From Sphingomonas sp. PP-CE-3A-406 (GTDB taxonomy: Bacteria > Pseudomonadota > Alphaproteobacteria > Sphingomonadales > Sphingomonadaceae), in NCBI RefSeq assembly GCF_003688625.1, contig NZ_RCWY01000001.1, forward strand, positions 186,001 to 250,000: a stretch of 64,000 nucleotides of DNA. The letters run 5' to 3'. The position numbers were made by a program, and so were the translations under genes. Shown in pieces: positions 1-9,503 of this stretch; the first letter of the stretch is position 1; the number at the start of each line of letters is the position of its first letter. Under the pieces are notes generated by a model. It worked only from the letters and a program-made list of their open reading frames with translations. It ran no database searches and was not told the origin of the DNA.

Positions 1-1004
1 GCATTGATGACCGCCTCGAGCTGCCCGTCCGACCAGCCACGACTGGCGTTGTAGAAATGGGCGGCAATCTCCAGCCCGGTCTGGCCGAACGGCAGGCCGT
101 AATCGTCGAAATAGATCAGGTCGGGCCGGTAGCGATCGAGCAGGTCGCGGCATCGCAGCGCCCAGTTTCGCACGAACGCGGCCTGAGCGGCAGGCGCATC
201 CTCCACCCAGAGCTCGTCGGTACGCGCGTGGATCGCCTCCGCCTCGGCGATGGTGCGGACGCCGTCTGGCAGCGGCATCGTCCGGCCGGTATAGAGCGCC
301 TGCGGGTCCAGCCCCTGCCACCAGGTCCCGCGTCCGTCCGCGGTGGTCAGCCGGCTTGCGTCGTACCGCTGGCCGGCGCGCGGGCCCTCGGGATCATAGC
401 CATAGGCGGTCTGCAGCCAGTGCCAGGCATGGGCGCCGTGGTTGGACACGCCGAACCGCAGCCCGCGTGCGCGTGCGGCCCGCTCCCATGTGCCGATGAT
501 ATCGCGCTTCGGGCCGACCCGGAGCGTGTTCCAGCCATGATGCGCCGAGGCGAAGGTATCGACATTGTCGTGGTGCCCGGCGAGCGCGACGAAATACTTC
601 GCACCCGCCGCCACGTACAGATCGAGCAACCGTTCGGGCTGCCACTTCTCGGCGTGCCATCTGCCGACCACCTCGAGATAACCGACATCGCTGGGGTGAC
701 CATATCTGGCGACGTGCGCCTTGTTCGCGCGCGAGCCTTGCAGGTACATGTTGCGCGCGTACCAGTCGCCTTCCTCCGGCACGCACTGCGCGCTCCAATG
801 CGCCCAGATCCCGAACTTGGCATCACGGTACCAATCCGGCGCGCGGTACCCTTTCGTGAGCGAGTTCCAGTCCGCCGTGAACGGTGCCGCGCCGGCCGAT
901 GAGGCGACGCGGGAACCGGCAGCCAGCGCCGGCTCGGCGATACCCCCGCCTGCCATCATGCCGCCTGCCATCATACCAAGTGCGTCGCGACGATTGACGG
1001 TCAT
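1..1004 (-). CDS. GH29 alpha-L-fucosidase, 3' end outside window
   Basis: Reading from the ATG at 1004, the protein opens with a twin-arginine-like signal (NRRDALGMMAGG), so export is likely. It continues with typical GH29 fucosidase motifs: a FGIWAHW strand, an AGHHDN segment and LIYFDDYG, whose first Asp (about residue 300) is the expected nucleophile. The family removes alpha-linked fucose from glycans. The gene runs off the left edge after about 334 codons, so the C-terminus is not visible. It lies 34 bp downstream of the nagX-like gene on the same strand and is probably the last visible gene of the receptor-GH89-nagX-GH29 operon. Confidence 0.85.
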   Translation of the reverse strand, partial: MTVNRRDALGMMAGGMMAGGGIAEPALAAGSRVASSAGAAPFTADWNSLTKGYRAPDWYRDAKFGIWAHWSAQCVPEEGDWYARNMYLQGSRANKAHVARYGHPSDVGYLEVVGRWHAEKWQPERLLDLYVAAGAKYFVALAGHHDNVDTFASAHHGWNTLRVGPKRDIIGTWERAARARGLRFGVSNHGAHAWHWLQTAYGYDPEGPRAGQRYDASRLTTADGRGTWWQGLDPQALYTGRTMPLPDGVRTIAEAEAIHARTDELWVEDAPAAQAAFVRNWALRCRDLLDRYRPDLIYFDDYGLPFGQTGLEIAAHFYNASRGWSDGQLEAVIN

Positions 1005-1038
1005 GCGGGAAACTCCTGTGTATGCAGTCGGCGGGCGG

Positions 1039-2199
1039 TCACGCCTTGAGTATCCAGCCCTTGCGGTCCATCCACCAGCCGACCGCCCAGCACAGCATCG
1101 TGTAGGCGACCGCGCAGAGCAGCGACCCGAACGTGCCAGGCGCGATGCGCTGGAAGATCGCGATACCGACCCATTCGTATAGTCCCCCATATGCCCCGTC
1201 ATCCGGGCCGATCGGGATCAGGTTGATCGCGGTGACGAACAGCTCGGAGAACAGATAGACCGCGAGCGGATTGCGGCCGAGGATCGTGAAGAACCGCGTG
1301 CCCCGCTTGACGCCCGCAAGCTCGATCAGCGCGATGATCCCCGCCAGCGCGATGCAGTCGATGCCGATCGTCAGCAGCACGTAGGAGCTGGTCCAGAGCT
1401 TCTTGGCGAGCGGAAACCACGGCGACCAGGCCAGCCCGGCGATCACGAACGCAACGCCGAACAGCGTCATCGCGCGCACCGTCCGCGTCAGGCTGGGGCC
1501 GCGCTGGACCGCGAGCCCGGCGAGATAGCCCGCCAGCACGTTGACGATCGCGGGCAGCGTACCGAGCAGTCCTTCGGGATCGAACCCGCCATCCTTCTTG
1601 TAGAGATGCCCCGGGCCCAGCAGCCACAGGTCGAGCTGCGTGCCGACCGTGCCGAACTTGTCGTACGCCATGCCCGGTGCGGACAGGAATACCAGGATCG
1701 CCCAATAGCCGAACAGCAGCACCACGCCGGCAATGACGATCGCCCGCACGTCGAGCCAGCGCACCAGCAGCCCGGCAGCGACGTAGCACAAAGCGAGGCG
1801 TTGCAGGACGCCGGGCACGCGGGTCACCGCGAACGGGATCGCCGCCCAGCCGTCGTCGGTGCGCGTCACGAACGGGAACCAGTACATCAGGAACCCGAGC
1901 GCGAAGATGATCGCACCACGCTTGAACAGCCGCATGAGATACGGCGCGGTATCGATCCGTTTGCGCGTGGCGAAGCTCATCGCGTTGCCCATCGCGAACA
2001 GGAAGCTCGGGAAGATCGCGTCGGCGAGCGTGAAGCCGAACCATTTGGCGTGGACCAGCGTGGCGTAGGCGGGCGCGCCCGGCCCGGCGGTGTTGACCAG
2101 GATCATCAGGAAGATGGTCAGTCCGCGGAATACGTCGAGCGCGGTGAAGCGCCGCGGGTTGGCGATTGCGAGAGTGTCGGGGGCGAGGGTGTCGGTCAT
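1039..2199 (-). CDS. nagX: NagX-like DUF5009 membrane acyltransferase
   Basis: A 386-residue inner-membrane protein with about ten hydrophobic segments. The N-terminal motif TALDVFRGLTIFLMILVN is typical of DUF5009 proteins, relatives of heparan-alpha-glucosaminide N-acetyltransferase, called NagX in proteobacterial GlcNAc-use regulons. In lysosomes the relatives acetylate terminal glucosamine across a membrane. In bacteria the exact substrate is unsettled. The start is the ATG at 2199, which overlaps the stop of the GH89 gene as ATGA, so the two are translationally coupled. A longer reading frame continues upstream but is only a shadow of the GH89 gene. Pairing with an alpha-N-acetylglucosaminidase supports handling of GlcNAc or a derivative at the membrane. 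Confidence 0.8.
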   Translation of the reverse strand: MTDTLAPDTLAIANPRRFTALDVFRGLTIFLMILVNTAGPGAPAYATLVHAKWFGFTLADAIFPSFLFAMGNAMSFATRKRIDTAPYLMRLFKRGAIIFALGFLMYWFPFVTRTDDGWAAIPFAVTRVPGVLQRLALCYVAAGLLVRWLDVRAIVIAGVVLLFGYWAILVFLSAPGMAYDKFGTVGTQLDLWLLGPGHLYKKDGGFDPEGLLGTLPAIVNVLAGYLAGLAVQRGPSLTRTVRAMTLFGVAFVIAGLAWSPWFPLAKKLWTSSYVLLTIGIDCIALAGIIALIELAGVKRGTRFFTILGRNPLAVYLFSELFVTAINLIPIGPDDGAYGGLYEWVGIAIFQRIAPGTFGSLLCAVAYTMLCWAVGWWMDRKGWILKA

Positions 2200-4472
2200 G
2201 GCTGTCCTGCGTCGGCGAGCAGGCGGTGTACGCCTGCGATCGGATCGGTCGGGCGGTGGCGTGGCCATGTGCGGCCGTCCTTCAGCCAAGCCCGTTCCCA
2301 CGCGGTGATCTTCGTGGCGACGGCGGCCGTATCGAGCGGCTGGTGCGCCAGCGCGGCGGTGCGCTGCGCGGCGAGGAACATCTGCCAGCGGGGCAGGTAA
2401 TAGCCGGCGTACAGGCCCTGCCATGCGCGCGAGGCGTAGTCGGAAAGGTGACCGGCGCCGCCCCAGACCGTGACGACCGCCTTGGCCTGCTCCTCGAACG
2501 CATCCTTCTCCGCCGGCGTATCGCCGTATGCGCGGGCATCCGCGATCCAGCTGCCGAGCGTCTCCTGCTGGTTGCCGATCAGCGCGTCGATCTCGTGCGC
2601 GAGGCGTGCGGCGGTTGCGGCATTGCGGTCGCCGGTCGGGACATCGCCCGAAGCATAGGCGGCGACCGCGGCGCGCAGCTTCGCGTCGAGCCGCAGCGTT
2701 GCGTAGTGCCGGATGAAGTCGACGAGGTCGTAGGTCAGCAGCGGCGCGGGCTGTGCTGGTGCCGCCGCGAGCATTGCGGTGATGCCGTCGCGCAGCGCGA
2801 CTTCGTCGCCGGGCGCTGCGGGGTATTCGGCCGCGATCAGGGCAGGGCGCTTGAACAGCAGATGCGCGCCCGCCATCTCGCGCCACCAGCGCGGCGTCCA
2901 ATAGCGGGTGGCGTAGGCTCCGGACATCACCTTGCCCAAGCCGGCGAGGAGCGCAGGCGGCGCTGCACCGTAGCGAGCACGCGCGTAGTCGGCGATCCAG
3001 TCGGTCACCGGGCGCTTCGCATTCTCCCCCCAGGCCAGGTCGTAGGCGTAGGTGTAGACGACCGAATTATTGTGCAGCCCTTCCGGGAACATGCCGAACC
3101 CGGTGAGGTTGCCGCGCGTCGGGCTGGCGGGCAGCGCCGCGAGATCGCTGCGGTAGAAGTTCAGATCGCCATAGACCGGGTTGCTGCCGCCGTAATTGTG
3201 GACGTAGCCGTAGACCCAGCTCTTGCCGTCGAACGCACCGCTGGTCTTCCAGATGCCGGGGTACCGGTCATTGCCGATATCGAGCACGAGCATCCGCTGG
3301 TTCGGCACGCGGCTGAGAAACGCGCGGATCGCGTCGGGCGTCCAGAACGCCTTGTCCGCGCCGAACAGCCAGCCCTGCATCACCCAGGTCGCGTTCGGCG
3401 CGGCGGCGGTGACGGAATGGAACAGCTTCTCGCCGTAAGCGGCCAACCGCGCATCGCGTACCGCCACGGGCAGCGCGGCGGCACGGGTCGCGGCGGTGTT
3501 GGCGATGCTGTCGCCGTACTGCGCGGCGCTCGCATCGCTGCCGTCCTCGGCGATCGGCGGCACCATCTCGTTGAAGGCATCGGCGAGGTAATAATCGCCG
3601 GCGCCGTAGGTCTGCGTGTAAAGCTGTGTGAAGCGCCGCGCGAGGACCGCGAACAGCGGATCGGACGGGTCGAGCCAATAGGTGCCGGGGAACCCCTCCC
3701 ACGCGCGCATCCGGTAGATCCGCGCCTTAGGATGGCGATCGGCGAACGCCTTGGGCACATAGCCCGAGAACGCCGGCAGGATCGGCTTCATGCCGAGCGC
3801 GCGCATCCGGCCGAGAATGCGAAGCTGCAACTGATGCTTCTTCTCGATCCACCCGTCCGACAACGGCGCGCGGTAGCCGGCGATGTTGCCCATCCGCTGC
3901 CACGGCAGGAACGGTGCGGCGGACAGGCCGCTGGCGATCGTGGCATCTTCGAGGCCCTGATCGCGCCACAACGCGCGCCAGACGTATTCCTGCCCCTCCA
4001 TCGCGAGCGGCGTGTCGATGCCGCGCGCCGCCATCCAGTCGATCTCGTCCGACCAGCGACCCCAGGCCCACCAGGGCGTGGTGTACCCGAACGTGCAGGT
4101 GTTGAGGTAGGTGCGCAGCGCGAAGGCGGAGGCGACCGGCCCGGTATCGCCGGTCGGAAGGCCGGCGAGCGGTGCGATGCGGCGCCCCTCCCAGCTGAGC
4201 GACACGCGGCCCTGTTGCTGGAGATACTGCGTCGCGCCGTGGACCAGTGCGATCGCGGAGGATCCCTCGACCGCCATGCGCCCGTTGCGGACACGGACCC
4301 GGTAATAGGGCTTGGCGGCCGGCCGGATCGAGAGTGCGAGGCCGGGGGCAGCAATGCCGATCCGCTTGAGCGCGGCGCGCGCCTGATCGGTATCGCGCGG
4401 TTGCGCATGGACGGCGCCGGCCGCCGTCAGCAGCAAGAGACCTGGAATGGCGAGGATGGCTGGTCTCTTCAC
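2196..4472 (-). CDS. GH89 alpha-N-acetylglucosaminidase (NAGLU-like)
   Basis: A 758-residue exported enzyme with a signal peptide ending near AGAVHAQ. It follows the NAGLU layout: an N-terminal mixed domain, then a TIM barrel with the NTCTFGYTTPWWAWGRW segment, LPAFSGYVP, and AFNEMVPP, whose Glu (about residue 302) is a probable catalytic residue. A helical C-terminal domain follows. GH89 enzymes release alpha-linked GlcNAc, for example from heparan-type chains or GlcNAc-alpha-1,4-Gal mucin caps. The GTG start at 4472 is 34 bp after the TonB receptor and has no obvious Shine-Dalgarno, so it may depend on the upstream gene. The stop overlaps the nagX start. Confidence 0.9.
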   Translation of the reverse strand: MKRPAILAIPGLLLLTAAGAVHAQPRDTDQARAALKRIGIAAPGLALSIRPAAKPYYRVRVRNGRMAVEGSSAIALVHGATQYLQQQGRVSLSWEGRRIAPLAGLPTGDTGPVASAFALRTYLNTCTFGYTTPWWAWGRWSDEIDWMAARGIDTPLAMEGQEYVWRALWRDQGLEDATIASGLSAAPFLPWQRMGNIAGYRAPLSDGWIEKKHQLQLRILGRMRALGMKPILPAFSGYVPKAFADRHPKARIYRMRAWEGFPGTYWLDPSDPLFAVLARRFTQLYTQTYGAGDYYLADAFNEMVPPIAEDGSDASAAQYGDSIANTAATRAAALPVAVRDARLAAYGEKLFHSVTAAAPNATWVMQGWLFGADKAFWTPDAIRAFLSRVPNQRMLVLDIGNDRYPGIWKTSGAFDGKSWVYGYVHNYGGSNPVYGDLNFYRSDLAALPASPTRGNLTGFGMFPEGLHNNSVVYTYAYDLAWGENAKRPVTDWIADYARARYGAAPPALLAGLGKVMSGAYATRYWTPRWWREMAGAHLLFKRPALIAAEYPAAPGDEVALRDGITAMLAAAPAQPAPLLTYDLVDFIRHYATLRLDAKLRAAVAAYASGDVPTGDRNAATAARLAHEIDALIGNQQETLGSWIADARAYGDTPAEKDAFEEQAKAVVTVWGGAGHLSDYASRAWQGLYAGYYLPRWQMFLAAQRTAALAHQPLDTAAVATKITAWERAWLKDGRTWPRHRPTDPIAGVHRLLADAGQP

Positions 4473-4506
4473 GGCTGGCGACGACTCGTTTCGTTCGGGC
4501 TCTAGA

Positions 4507-7344
4507 TCAGAACCGTGCGGTTGCGGACAGATAGAACGTCCGGCCGGTGCGGCTGGCGAGCTGGAACGTGTCCTCGTTGGTCTGATACGCGTCTTCGTGC
4601 GTGTCGTTGAGGTTGATGATGCCGCCGGTGAAGCTCAGGAACTTCGTCGGCGTGAAGCCGAGCGCCAGATCCATCTGCGTCCGCGCGCGGACCGTGTGGA
4701 TCTGGCCGCCATCGACGAAGAAGCTGGTCGACGCGTCCTGCTTGTACGGACTGCGATGGTTCACCGAGAGACGAACGCTGAACATCTCGTTTTCCCAATA
4801 GGGCGTCAGGTTCCAGGTGAGTTTCGACAGGTCGCGCAGGTTGAAACCCGTGCCCAGCGCCGGGGAGTCGGCGTTGACCACCGTGACGTTGCCGGTAGCG
4901 CCAAAGCCCTGCAGCGGCAGGAAGCCGTCGAAGCTTTCGGAGGCGGCGAGTTCGACGCCCTTGACGTGGATGACGCTGTTGTCGTTCAGCTTGCGGCTGA
5001 AATTATAGTCCGTGGTACCATCCGTCGACGCGCAGCCGCCGACCTGGCCGTTCAACGTCACGCCGTTGAACGAGGTCGGGCAATAGAACTGCGTGAACGT
5101 GCCGTTCTTCACCGCCTTGTAGAAGCCGGCGATGCTGATCGAATTGCCGCGACCGTGGTAATATTCGAAGCTGATGTCGGCCTGGTTTGCGGTGAGCGGC
5201 TTCAGGCGCGATTCGCCGTTCGACACGGACACGCTGGGACGGATGCCGGTGTTGTCGGTGACGAACGTGTCCGCCATCTGGGTCTGGCTGTTCAACAGCG
5301 GCCGCACCAGCACCTTGGCAAGCGCGACGCGTGCCACGAGGCGGTTGCTCAGATCCAGCGCGAAGGACGCGCTCGGCAGGACGTTGCCGTAATCCTGGAT
5401 CACGTTCTGCGTACCCAGCAGCGGAGAGCCGCTGTCGGTACCGGCGGTGACGTTTGACGTGACGTTCTGATGGGTGTGTTCGTAACGAACGCCGACGTTG
5501 CCGCGGAGCGACTTGCCGAACAGCACCGCGTCCAGATTGGCCATCGCATAGACCGCGGGAATGTAGCGGTCGACTCGGTAGCTGTTCGCCCAGTCGCGAA
5601 CGTCCGGGACGGCGATCCCCTTCGCCGCGAGGATCGACTGCCAGAGCGGCGCATTGGTTTCGAGGAAGGTGCTAGGGATGCCGATCTTGCCGTCGAGGAA
5701 GTTCGTGACGGGAATGCCGGTCGTGCTCAGGTTCGGGATGAACGCATATTCGGGATACAGATCCGGCCGCGTCACGTCGGCATCGCGGTCATGACGATAG
5801 GCGTCGGTCTGGAAGCTTTCGTGATGATATTTCACGCCGAACACCAGCGACTTGACGCCGAACGCCCCGATATCCTTGGTGAGGTCGAACTGGCCCGATA
5901 CGTCCTTGGCCATCTGGATGTGCGTGGCACCGTCGACGAACGCGAAATAGGTGCGATTGGCCGGGTTGAACAGCGTGCCGTTCCAAACGCCCGGGTCGGT
6001 CGCGAATTTGACGTTGTGCGGGTCGGAGATGTCGAGCGTCCCCCCCGAGGCGACGTTTGCGCCGTCGATCGAGGCGAACTCGCGGAGATCGGCATCGCCC
6101 CGGGTGTAGTGCGCGACGGCGTGGACGTTCCAGGTGTCACCCGGTTGCCAGTTGACCGTGCCGGTATAGGCCTGGGTCTTGAGGTTGCGCGTCTCGGGCT
6201 GGTCGTTGTTGCCGACGCCGAAGTTGCTGATGGCGATCTTGTTCGCGACGCCGTTCGCGCTGTCGAGGACCGTGATCGTGCTCGGGTTCGTGCTGTCCTT
6301 CGGATCCCAGCGGCCGAATACCAGCTGCTGCGTGTCGTAGCGCGTGTCGTCCTTCGAATATTCGCCTTGCAGCAGCACTTCGAAGTTCGATTGCGGCTTC
6401 CACTGGATCGCACCGCTGGCCATCAGCTGCTTGGTGTCGCGATCGATGCGGCGCAGGCGGAAATTGCCGGGCACGAAGTTGTTGGGATCGACGACGCCGG
6501 GATTGTACCAGTTCTTGACGAAGGCATAGTCGCCACGGTCCGTCAGCTCCTGGTAGCTGACGTTCGCCATCACGCCCAGCGTGCCGCCGGCGAAGCTGTC
6601 GATATAGGCGCCGCTGATCTTCGGCGTGATCTTCTTGCCGCGATATTCGGAATTATAGCCCTTCACGCCGACTATGAAACGCGGGCCCTTATAGGCGAGT
6701 GGCTTCACCGTATCGATGTTGACGGTGCCCGACAGGCCACCGGTGTCCATGTCGGCGGTCGGCGACTTGACGACCTGGATCGCGCTGGCGAGATCGGTCT
6801 GGATGATGTCGTAGCGGAAGCCGTCCTTGAAGTCGGCGCTGGCGAAGGTCTGGCCGTTGATCGTAGTGCGGGCATATTGCGCGCCGAGACCGCGGATGCT
6901 GATCGTCGAGCCACGGCCGTTGATATTCGACATCTGCACGCCGGCGATGCGCTGGATCGCTTCGGTGACGTTCTGCGCCGGAAACTTGCCGATATCCTCG
7001 GCGGTGATGCCGTCCGAGATGCGGATATCGTTGCGCTTCGCCTGTGCCGCCGACGCAAGGCTCTGGCGGAAGCCGGTTACGGTGATCTCGGCACCATCCG
7101 CGCCATCGGTCTGGCCGCTCGTCGCGGACGGGGGCGCAGGCGCTGGGGCTAGAGTCTGGGGTGGTGTCTGGGCCGGTGTCTGGGGTGGTGTCTGAGCAGG
7201 CGGCGACGTCGGATCGCCAGGCGGCGCGGTCTGTGCGCTGACCGGCGTGATCGCCGCAAGAGCTGCACAGCAACTCGTCGCGAGTAGCCACACTTTCGTG
7301 GAGGAGCCGGCGCCCTGTGTGCGGTTGCGTCTGCCGTGCGTCAT
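4507..7344 (-). CDS. TonB-dependent receptor, glycan-utilisation type
   Basis: A 945-residue outer-membrane receptor. The N-terminus has a signal sequence, then a proline/threonine/glutamine-rich spacer, then a TonB-box-like EITVTGFRQSL. The plug follows (AEDIGKFPAQNVTEAIQRIAGV, RGLGAQYART, ADMDTGGLSGTV), with a beta-barrel ending in aromatic ARF. This plug type is common in Caulobacter and Sphingomonas receptors for oligosaccharides. I start at the ATG at 7344 because AGAGGGGA lies just upstream; an upstream in-frame start at 7380 lacks this. It is the first gene of the minus-strand glycan operon and probably imports the oligosaccharide that GH89, GH29 and GH2 enzymes trim. Confidence 0.9.
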   Translation of the reverse strand: MTHGRRNRTQGAGSSTKVWLLATSCCAALAAITPVSAQTAPPGDPTSPPAQTPPQTPAQTPPQTLAPAPAPPSATSGQTDGADGAEITVTGFRQSLASAAQAKRNDIRISDGITAEDIGKFPAQNVTEAIQRIAGVQMSNINGRGSTISIRGLGAQYARTTINGQTFASADFKDGFRYDIIQTDLASAIQVVKSPTADMDTGGLSGTVNIDTVKPLAYKGPRFIVGVKGYNSEYRGKKITPKISGAYIDSFAGGTLGVMANVSYQELTDRGDYAFVKNWYNPGVVDPNNFVPGNFRLRRIDRDTKQLMASGAIQWKPQSNFEVLLQGEYSKDDTRYDTQQLVFGRWDPKDSTNPSTITVLDSANGVANKIAISNFGVGNNDQPETRNLKTQAYTGTVNWQPGDTWNVHAVAHYTRGDADLREFASIDGANVASGGTLDISDPHNVKFATDPGVWNGTLFNPANRTYFAFVDGATHIQMAKDVSGQFDLTKDIGAFGVKSLVFGVKYHHESFQTDAYRHDRDADVTRPDLYPEYAFIPNLSTTGIPVTNFLDGKIGIPSTFLETNAPLWQSILAAKGIAVPDVRDWANSYRVDRYIPAVYAMANLDAVLFGKSLRGNVGVRYEHTHQNVTSNVTAGTDSGSPLLGTQNVIQDYGNVLPSASFALDLSNRLVARVALAKVLVRPLLNSQTQMADTFVTDNTGIRPSVSVSNGESRLKPLTANQADISFEYYHGRGNSISIAGFYKAVKNGTFTQFYCPTSFNGVTLNGQVGGCASTDGTTDYNFSRKLNDNSVIHVKGVELAASESFDGFLPLQGFGATGNVTVVNADSPALGTGFNLRDLSKLTWNLTPYWENEMFSVRLSVNHRSPYKQDASTSFFVDGGQIHTVRARTQMDLALGFTPTKFLSFTGGIINLNDTHEDAYQTNEDTFQLASRTGRTFYLSATARF
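7149..7196 (-). repeat. 12-bp imperfect tandem repeat in receptor spacer
   Basis: Four tandem 12-bp units, each ending in the core GTCTGGG or GTCTGAG, start at 7149, 7161, 7173 and 7185. On the coding (minus) strand they encode repeating Gln-Thr-Pro-Pro/Ala blocks in the periplasmic spacer between signal peptide and TonB box. Because each unit is a whole number of codons, copy-number change would alter spacer length without a frameshift. Confidence 0.75.
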
Positions 7345-8108
7345 GTAAATCCCCTCTGATGCGACAATGAAGCGCGGCACCCGGTTTTTTAACCGATGTG
7401 CAGCCCGAACCCTGCGTTATGTCGGAGTTTCACGGATAAGCCGGTGGCCTGTCAAGTACGATATAGTACAAAAACATAACGTCTTCGCGGGCCACGAGGC
7501 ATATTGGTATTGCTGGATCGGAAAAGCGTTGGTTGCCAATTGGATATGGCGAAAGAGGTGCGCGTCAGAACTGCGCTACATCTTTGCAATGACATAACAT
7601 ACCAGGGTCTTGCGCCCCGAAGGCAGGTCGTTGCACGCGGTGCCAGGCACTTTCTGTCCTCCTGATCGAATCGATCGCCACGGGAGAAATATGGCTGTCC
7701 CGCATCGGTAGTGTGCAAAAAACGCAATTTCTGACGCTGCCATCGAAAGACATATGCAATACCATTGATACCGCTTTCGAAGCATGCATAATAAGACCCA
7801 TGCGAAGCGATGCCGAAGGTCGTGAGAACGATCTCGAAGGGCGTGTCGCGGCGGTATGTCTTGCCGACTAAGGGGTAGTGATGTTTGCAATTGATCGCTC
7901 GGGGAGCGACGGGTTGGTCACCTCGAGATACTGCAAGGAGAAACCGGGCTTTGAGTCTGTGGCGACCTTGTCACGAGGTGTTCTGCTGTGTTGGGATACC
8001 TTGCTGAACGAGCGTCATTGCGTCGAGTATTGCCGACTGGATCGAGATTTTGCGAACCAGCCCCAGCCAACGTCTCACAATACTCAACGCGCCACCGATA
8101 GCGCTCCC
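7345..8108. promoter_or_regulatory. Long AT-richer divergent regulatory region
   Basis: About 760 bp between the receptor gene on the minus strand and the nagA side, clearly less GC-rich than its neighbours, with no credible gene. It holds GTAC-N6-GTAC near 7455. TGGTATTGC near 7505 recurs in inverted orientation as GCAATACCA near 7756, close to a further GATACC. Such GGTAT-type half sites resemble operators of GntR/HutC-family NagR regulators, and a regulator of that family is encoded at 9504-10265. This is a candidate control region only. Confidence 0.35.
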
Positions 8109-8294
8109 ATGACCAACCAAAGCTGCACAGAAAGGTTATACTCCGACAAATCGCCTAAGCATGGACTTGCGACGGCGTGTCTGACTAGATTGGCGATGGT
8201 AGCGCTGTCTTACGGACCCGCGAGCGCGATCGCGGCATCGGGTAAATTTGAACGCGATCGTTCACCCGGCGTCCAAAAGGGGAGCCGGTCGTGA
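8109..8294 (+). pseudogene. Orphan signal-peptide-like reading frame, possible receptor remnant
   Basis: An ATG at 8109 opens about 61 codons whose product has a polar, positively charged start, then a hydrophobic stretch (ATACLTRLAMVALSYGPASA) followed by AASGKF. That is the look of the signal peptide of a Sphingomonas TonB receptor, but no plug or barrel follows. The frame stops in the first codons of nagA. I infer a receptor gene that lost everything after its signal peptide by deletion. It could also be a short expressed leader or chance. Confidence 0.3.
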
Positions 8295-9448
8295 TGCGCA
8301 CCATCGACGTTCGCGGTGGCCGAATCCTGGTCGGCGGAGAAACGCGCCATGACGCCCGGCTTACGATATCGGACGGGCGCCTGCGCGCGATCGAGCCGGC
8401 GGCGGTTGGCAGTGACGCGGCCGGCGATTACGTAGCGATCGATCTGGCGGGCGGCTGGCTGCTGCCGGGGTTCATCGACACGCAGGTGAACGGCGGCGGC
8501 GGGGTGCTGTTCAACAACGCGCTCGGGATCGAGGGTCTGGCACGGATTGCGGCGGCACACGCCCGGTTCGGCACCACCGCATTGCTGCCGACGCTGATCA
8601 CCGACACCGCCGAGGCGATCGAGGCAGCGCTGGACGCGGTCGACGTGGCGATCGCGGCCGGCGTGCCCGGTATCGTCGGCGTGCATATCGAAGGGCCGTT
8701 CATCAACGGCACGCGCAAGGGGATCCACGATCCCGCGCTGATCCGCACGCTCGACCGGTCGATCATCGACATCCTGTGCCGACCGCGGCGTGGCGTCGTC
8801 ATGATGACGCTCGCGCCGGAAGTCGTCGCCGTCGAGGATATCGCGCAACTCGCTGCGGCGGGGGTTATCCTGAGTGCCGGGCATACCGACGCGACCTACG
8901 ACGAGGCGCTGGCGGGCTTTGCTGCCGGGATCACCGGCGTGACGCACGTCTTCAACGCGATGTCGCCGTTGCTCCACCGGGCGCCGGGCATGGTGGGGGC
9001 TGCGTTGAGCGAGGCCGCGATCTGGTGCGGAATCATCGCCGACGGGGTGCATGTCGCGCCCGCCGCGCTCGATATCGCGTTTCGGAGCAAGGGGGCCGAT
9101 CGCCTGATGCTGGTGACTGACGCGATGCCGAGCGTCGGATCGGACGACGATTTCTTCCTGCTCAACGGCCGCCGGATGACGGTCGAGGGCGGGGTGTGCA
9201 TGGGCGAGGACGGTACGCTGGCCGGCGCGCATCTCGACATGGCGCAGGCGGTGCGGACGATGTGCGCGGCGACCGGCGCCGACCTGCCGACCGTCAGCCG
9301 GATGGCAAGCGCGTCGCCCGCCGCGTTTCTCGGGATGGCGCAGGACCGCGGCACGCTGTCGGTCGGATTGCGCGCGGACTTCGTCGTGCTGGATGCGGCG
9401 CTGGAGCCGGTGCAGACGTGGATCGGCGGGATCAAGGTCGCCGGCTGA
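8294..9448 (+). CDS. nagA: N-acetylglucosamine-6-phosphate deacetylase
   Basis: A 384-residue cytoplasmic amidohydrolase that converts GlcNAc-6-phosphate to glucosamine-6-phosphate and acetate. Visible family motifs are GFIDTQVNGGGG, HIEGPF (metal-binding Glu133), AGHTDA (His197), THVFNAM (His218) and the catalytic Asp276 in VTDAMP. Length is normal. A GTG at 8291 directly precedes the ATG at 8294. The AAAGGGGAG at 8277-8285 is better spaced for the ATG. Together with GH89 and NagX it shows that GlcNAc released from the imported glycan is catabolised. No nagB or GlcNAc kinase is visible in the window. Confidence 0.95.
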   Translation: MRTIDVRGGRILVGGETRHDARLTISDGRLRAIEPAAVGSDAAGDYVAIDLAGGWLLPGFIDTQVNGGGGVLFNNALGIEGLARIAAAHARFGTTALLPTLITDTAEAIEAALDAVDVAIAAGVPGIVGVHIEGPFINGTRKGIHDPALIRTLDRSIIDILCRPRRGVVMMTLAPEVVAVEDIAQLAAAGVILSAGHTDATYDEALAGFAAGITGVTHVFNAMSPLLHRAPGMVGAALSEAAIWCGIIADGVHVAPAALDIAFRSKGADRLMLVTDAMPSVGSDDDFFLLNGRRMTVEGGVCMGEDGTLAGAHLDMAQAVRTMCAATGADLPTVSRMASASPAAFLGMAQDRGTLSVGLRADFVVLDAALEPVQTWIGGIKVAG

Positions 9449-9503
9449 CCGCGGCTGGCGGGTCGCGTCGGCGAGGTGCCCGATGTGATCCTGCAGGGCA
9501 GCG

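Noticed and set aside
2166..4505. Long plus-strand open frame of 779 codons opposite the GH89 gene
   Set aside because: It is an antisense shadow in GC-rich DNA: Arg/Ala/Gly-rich composition, no domain pattern, and the opposite strand encodes a complete GH89 enzyme.
5470..7152. Plus-strand open frame of 560 codons opposite the first TonB receptor
   Set aside because: Runs of Val/Asp/Arg from reverse-read receptor codons, with no ribosome-binding site or domain.
8191..8210. GGTAGCGCTGTC, considered as a LacI-type NagQ operator
   Set aside because: Only the central AGCGCT is palindromic; the flanks do not match, and no LacI-family regulator is nearby.
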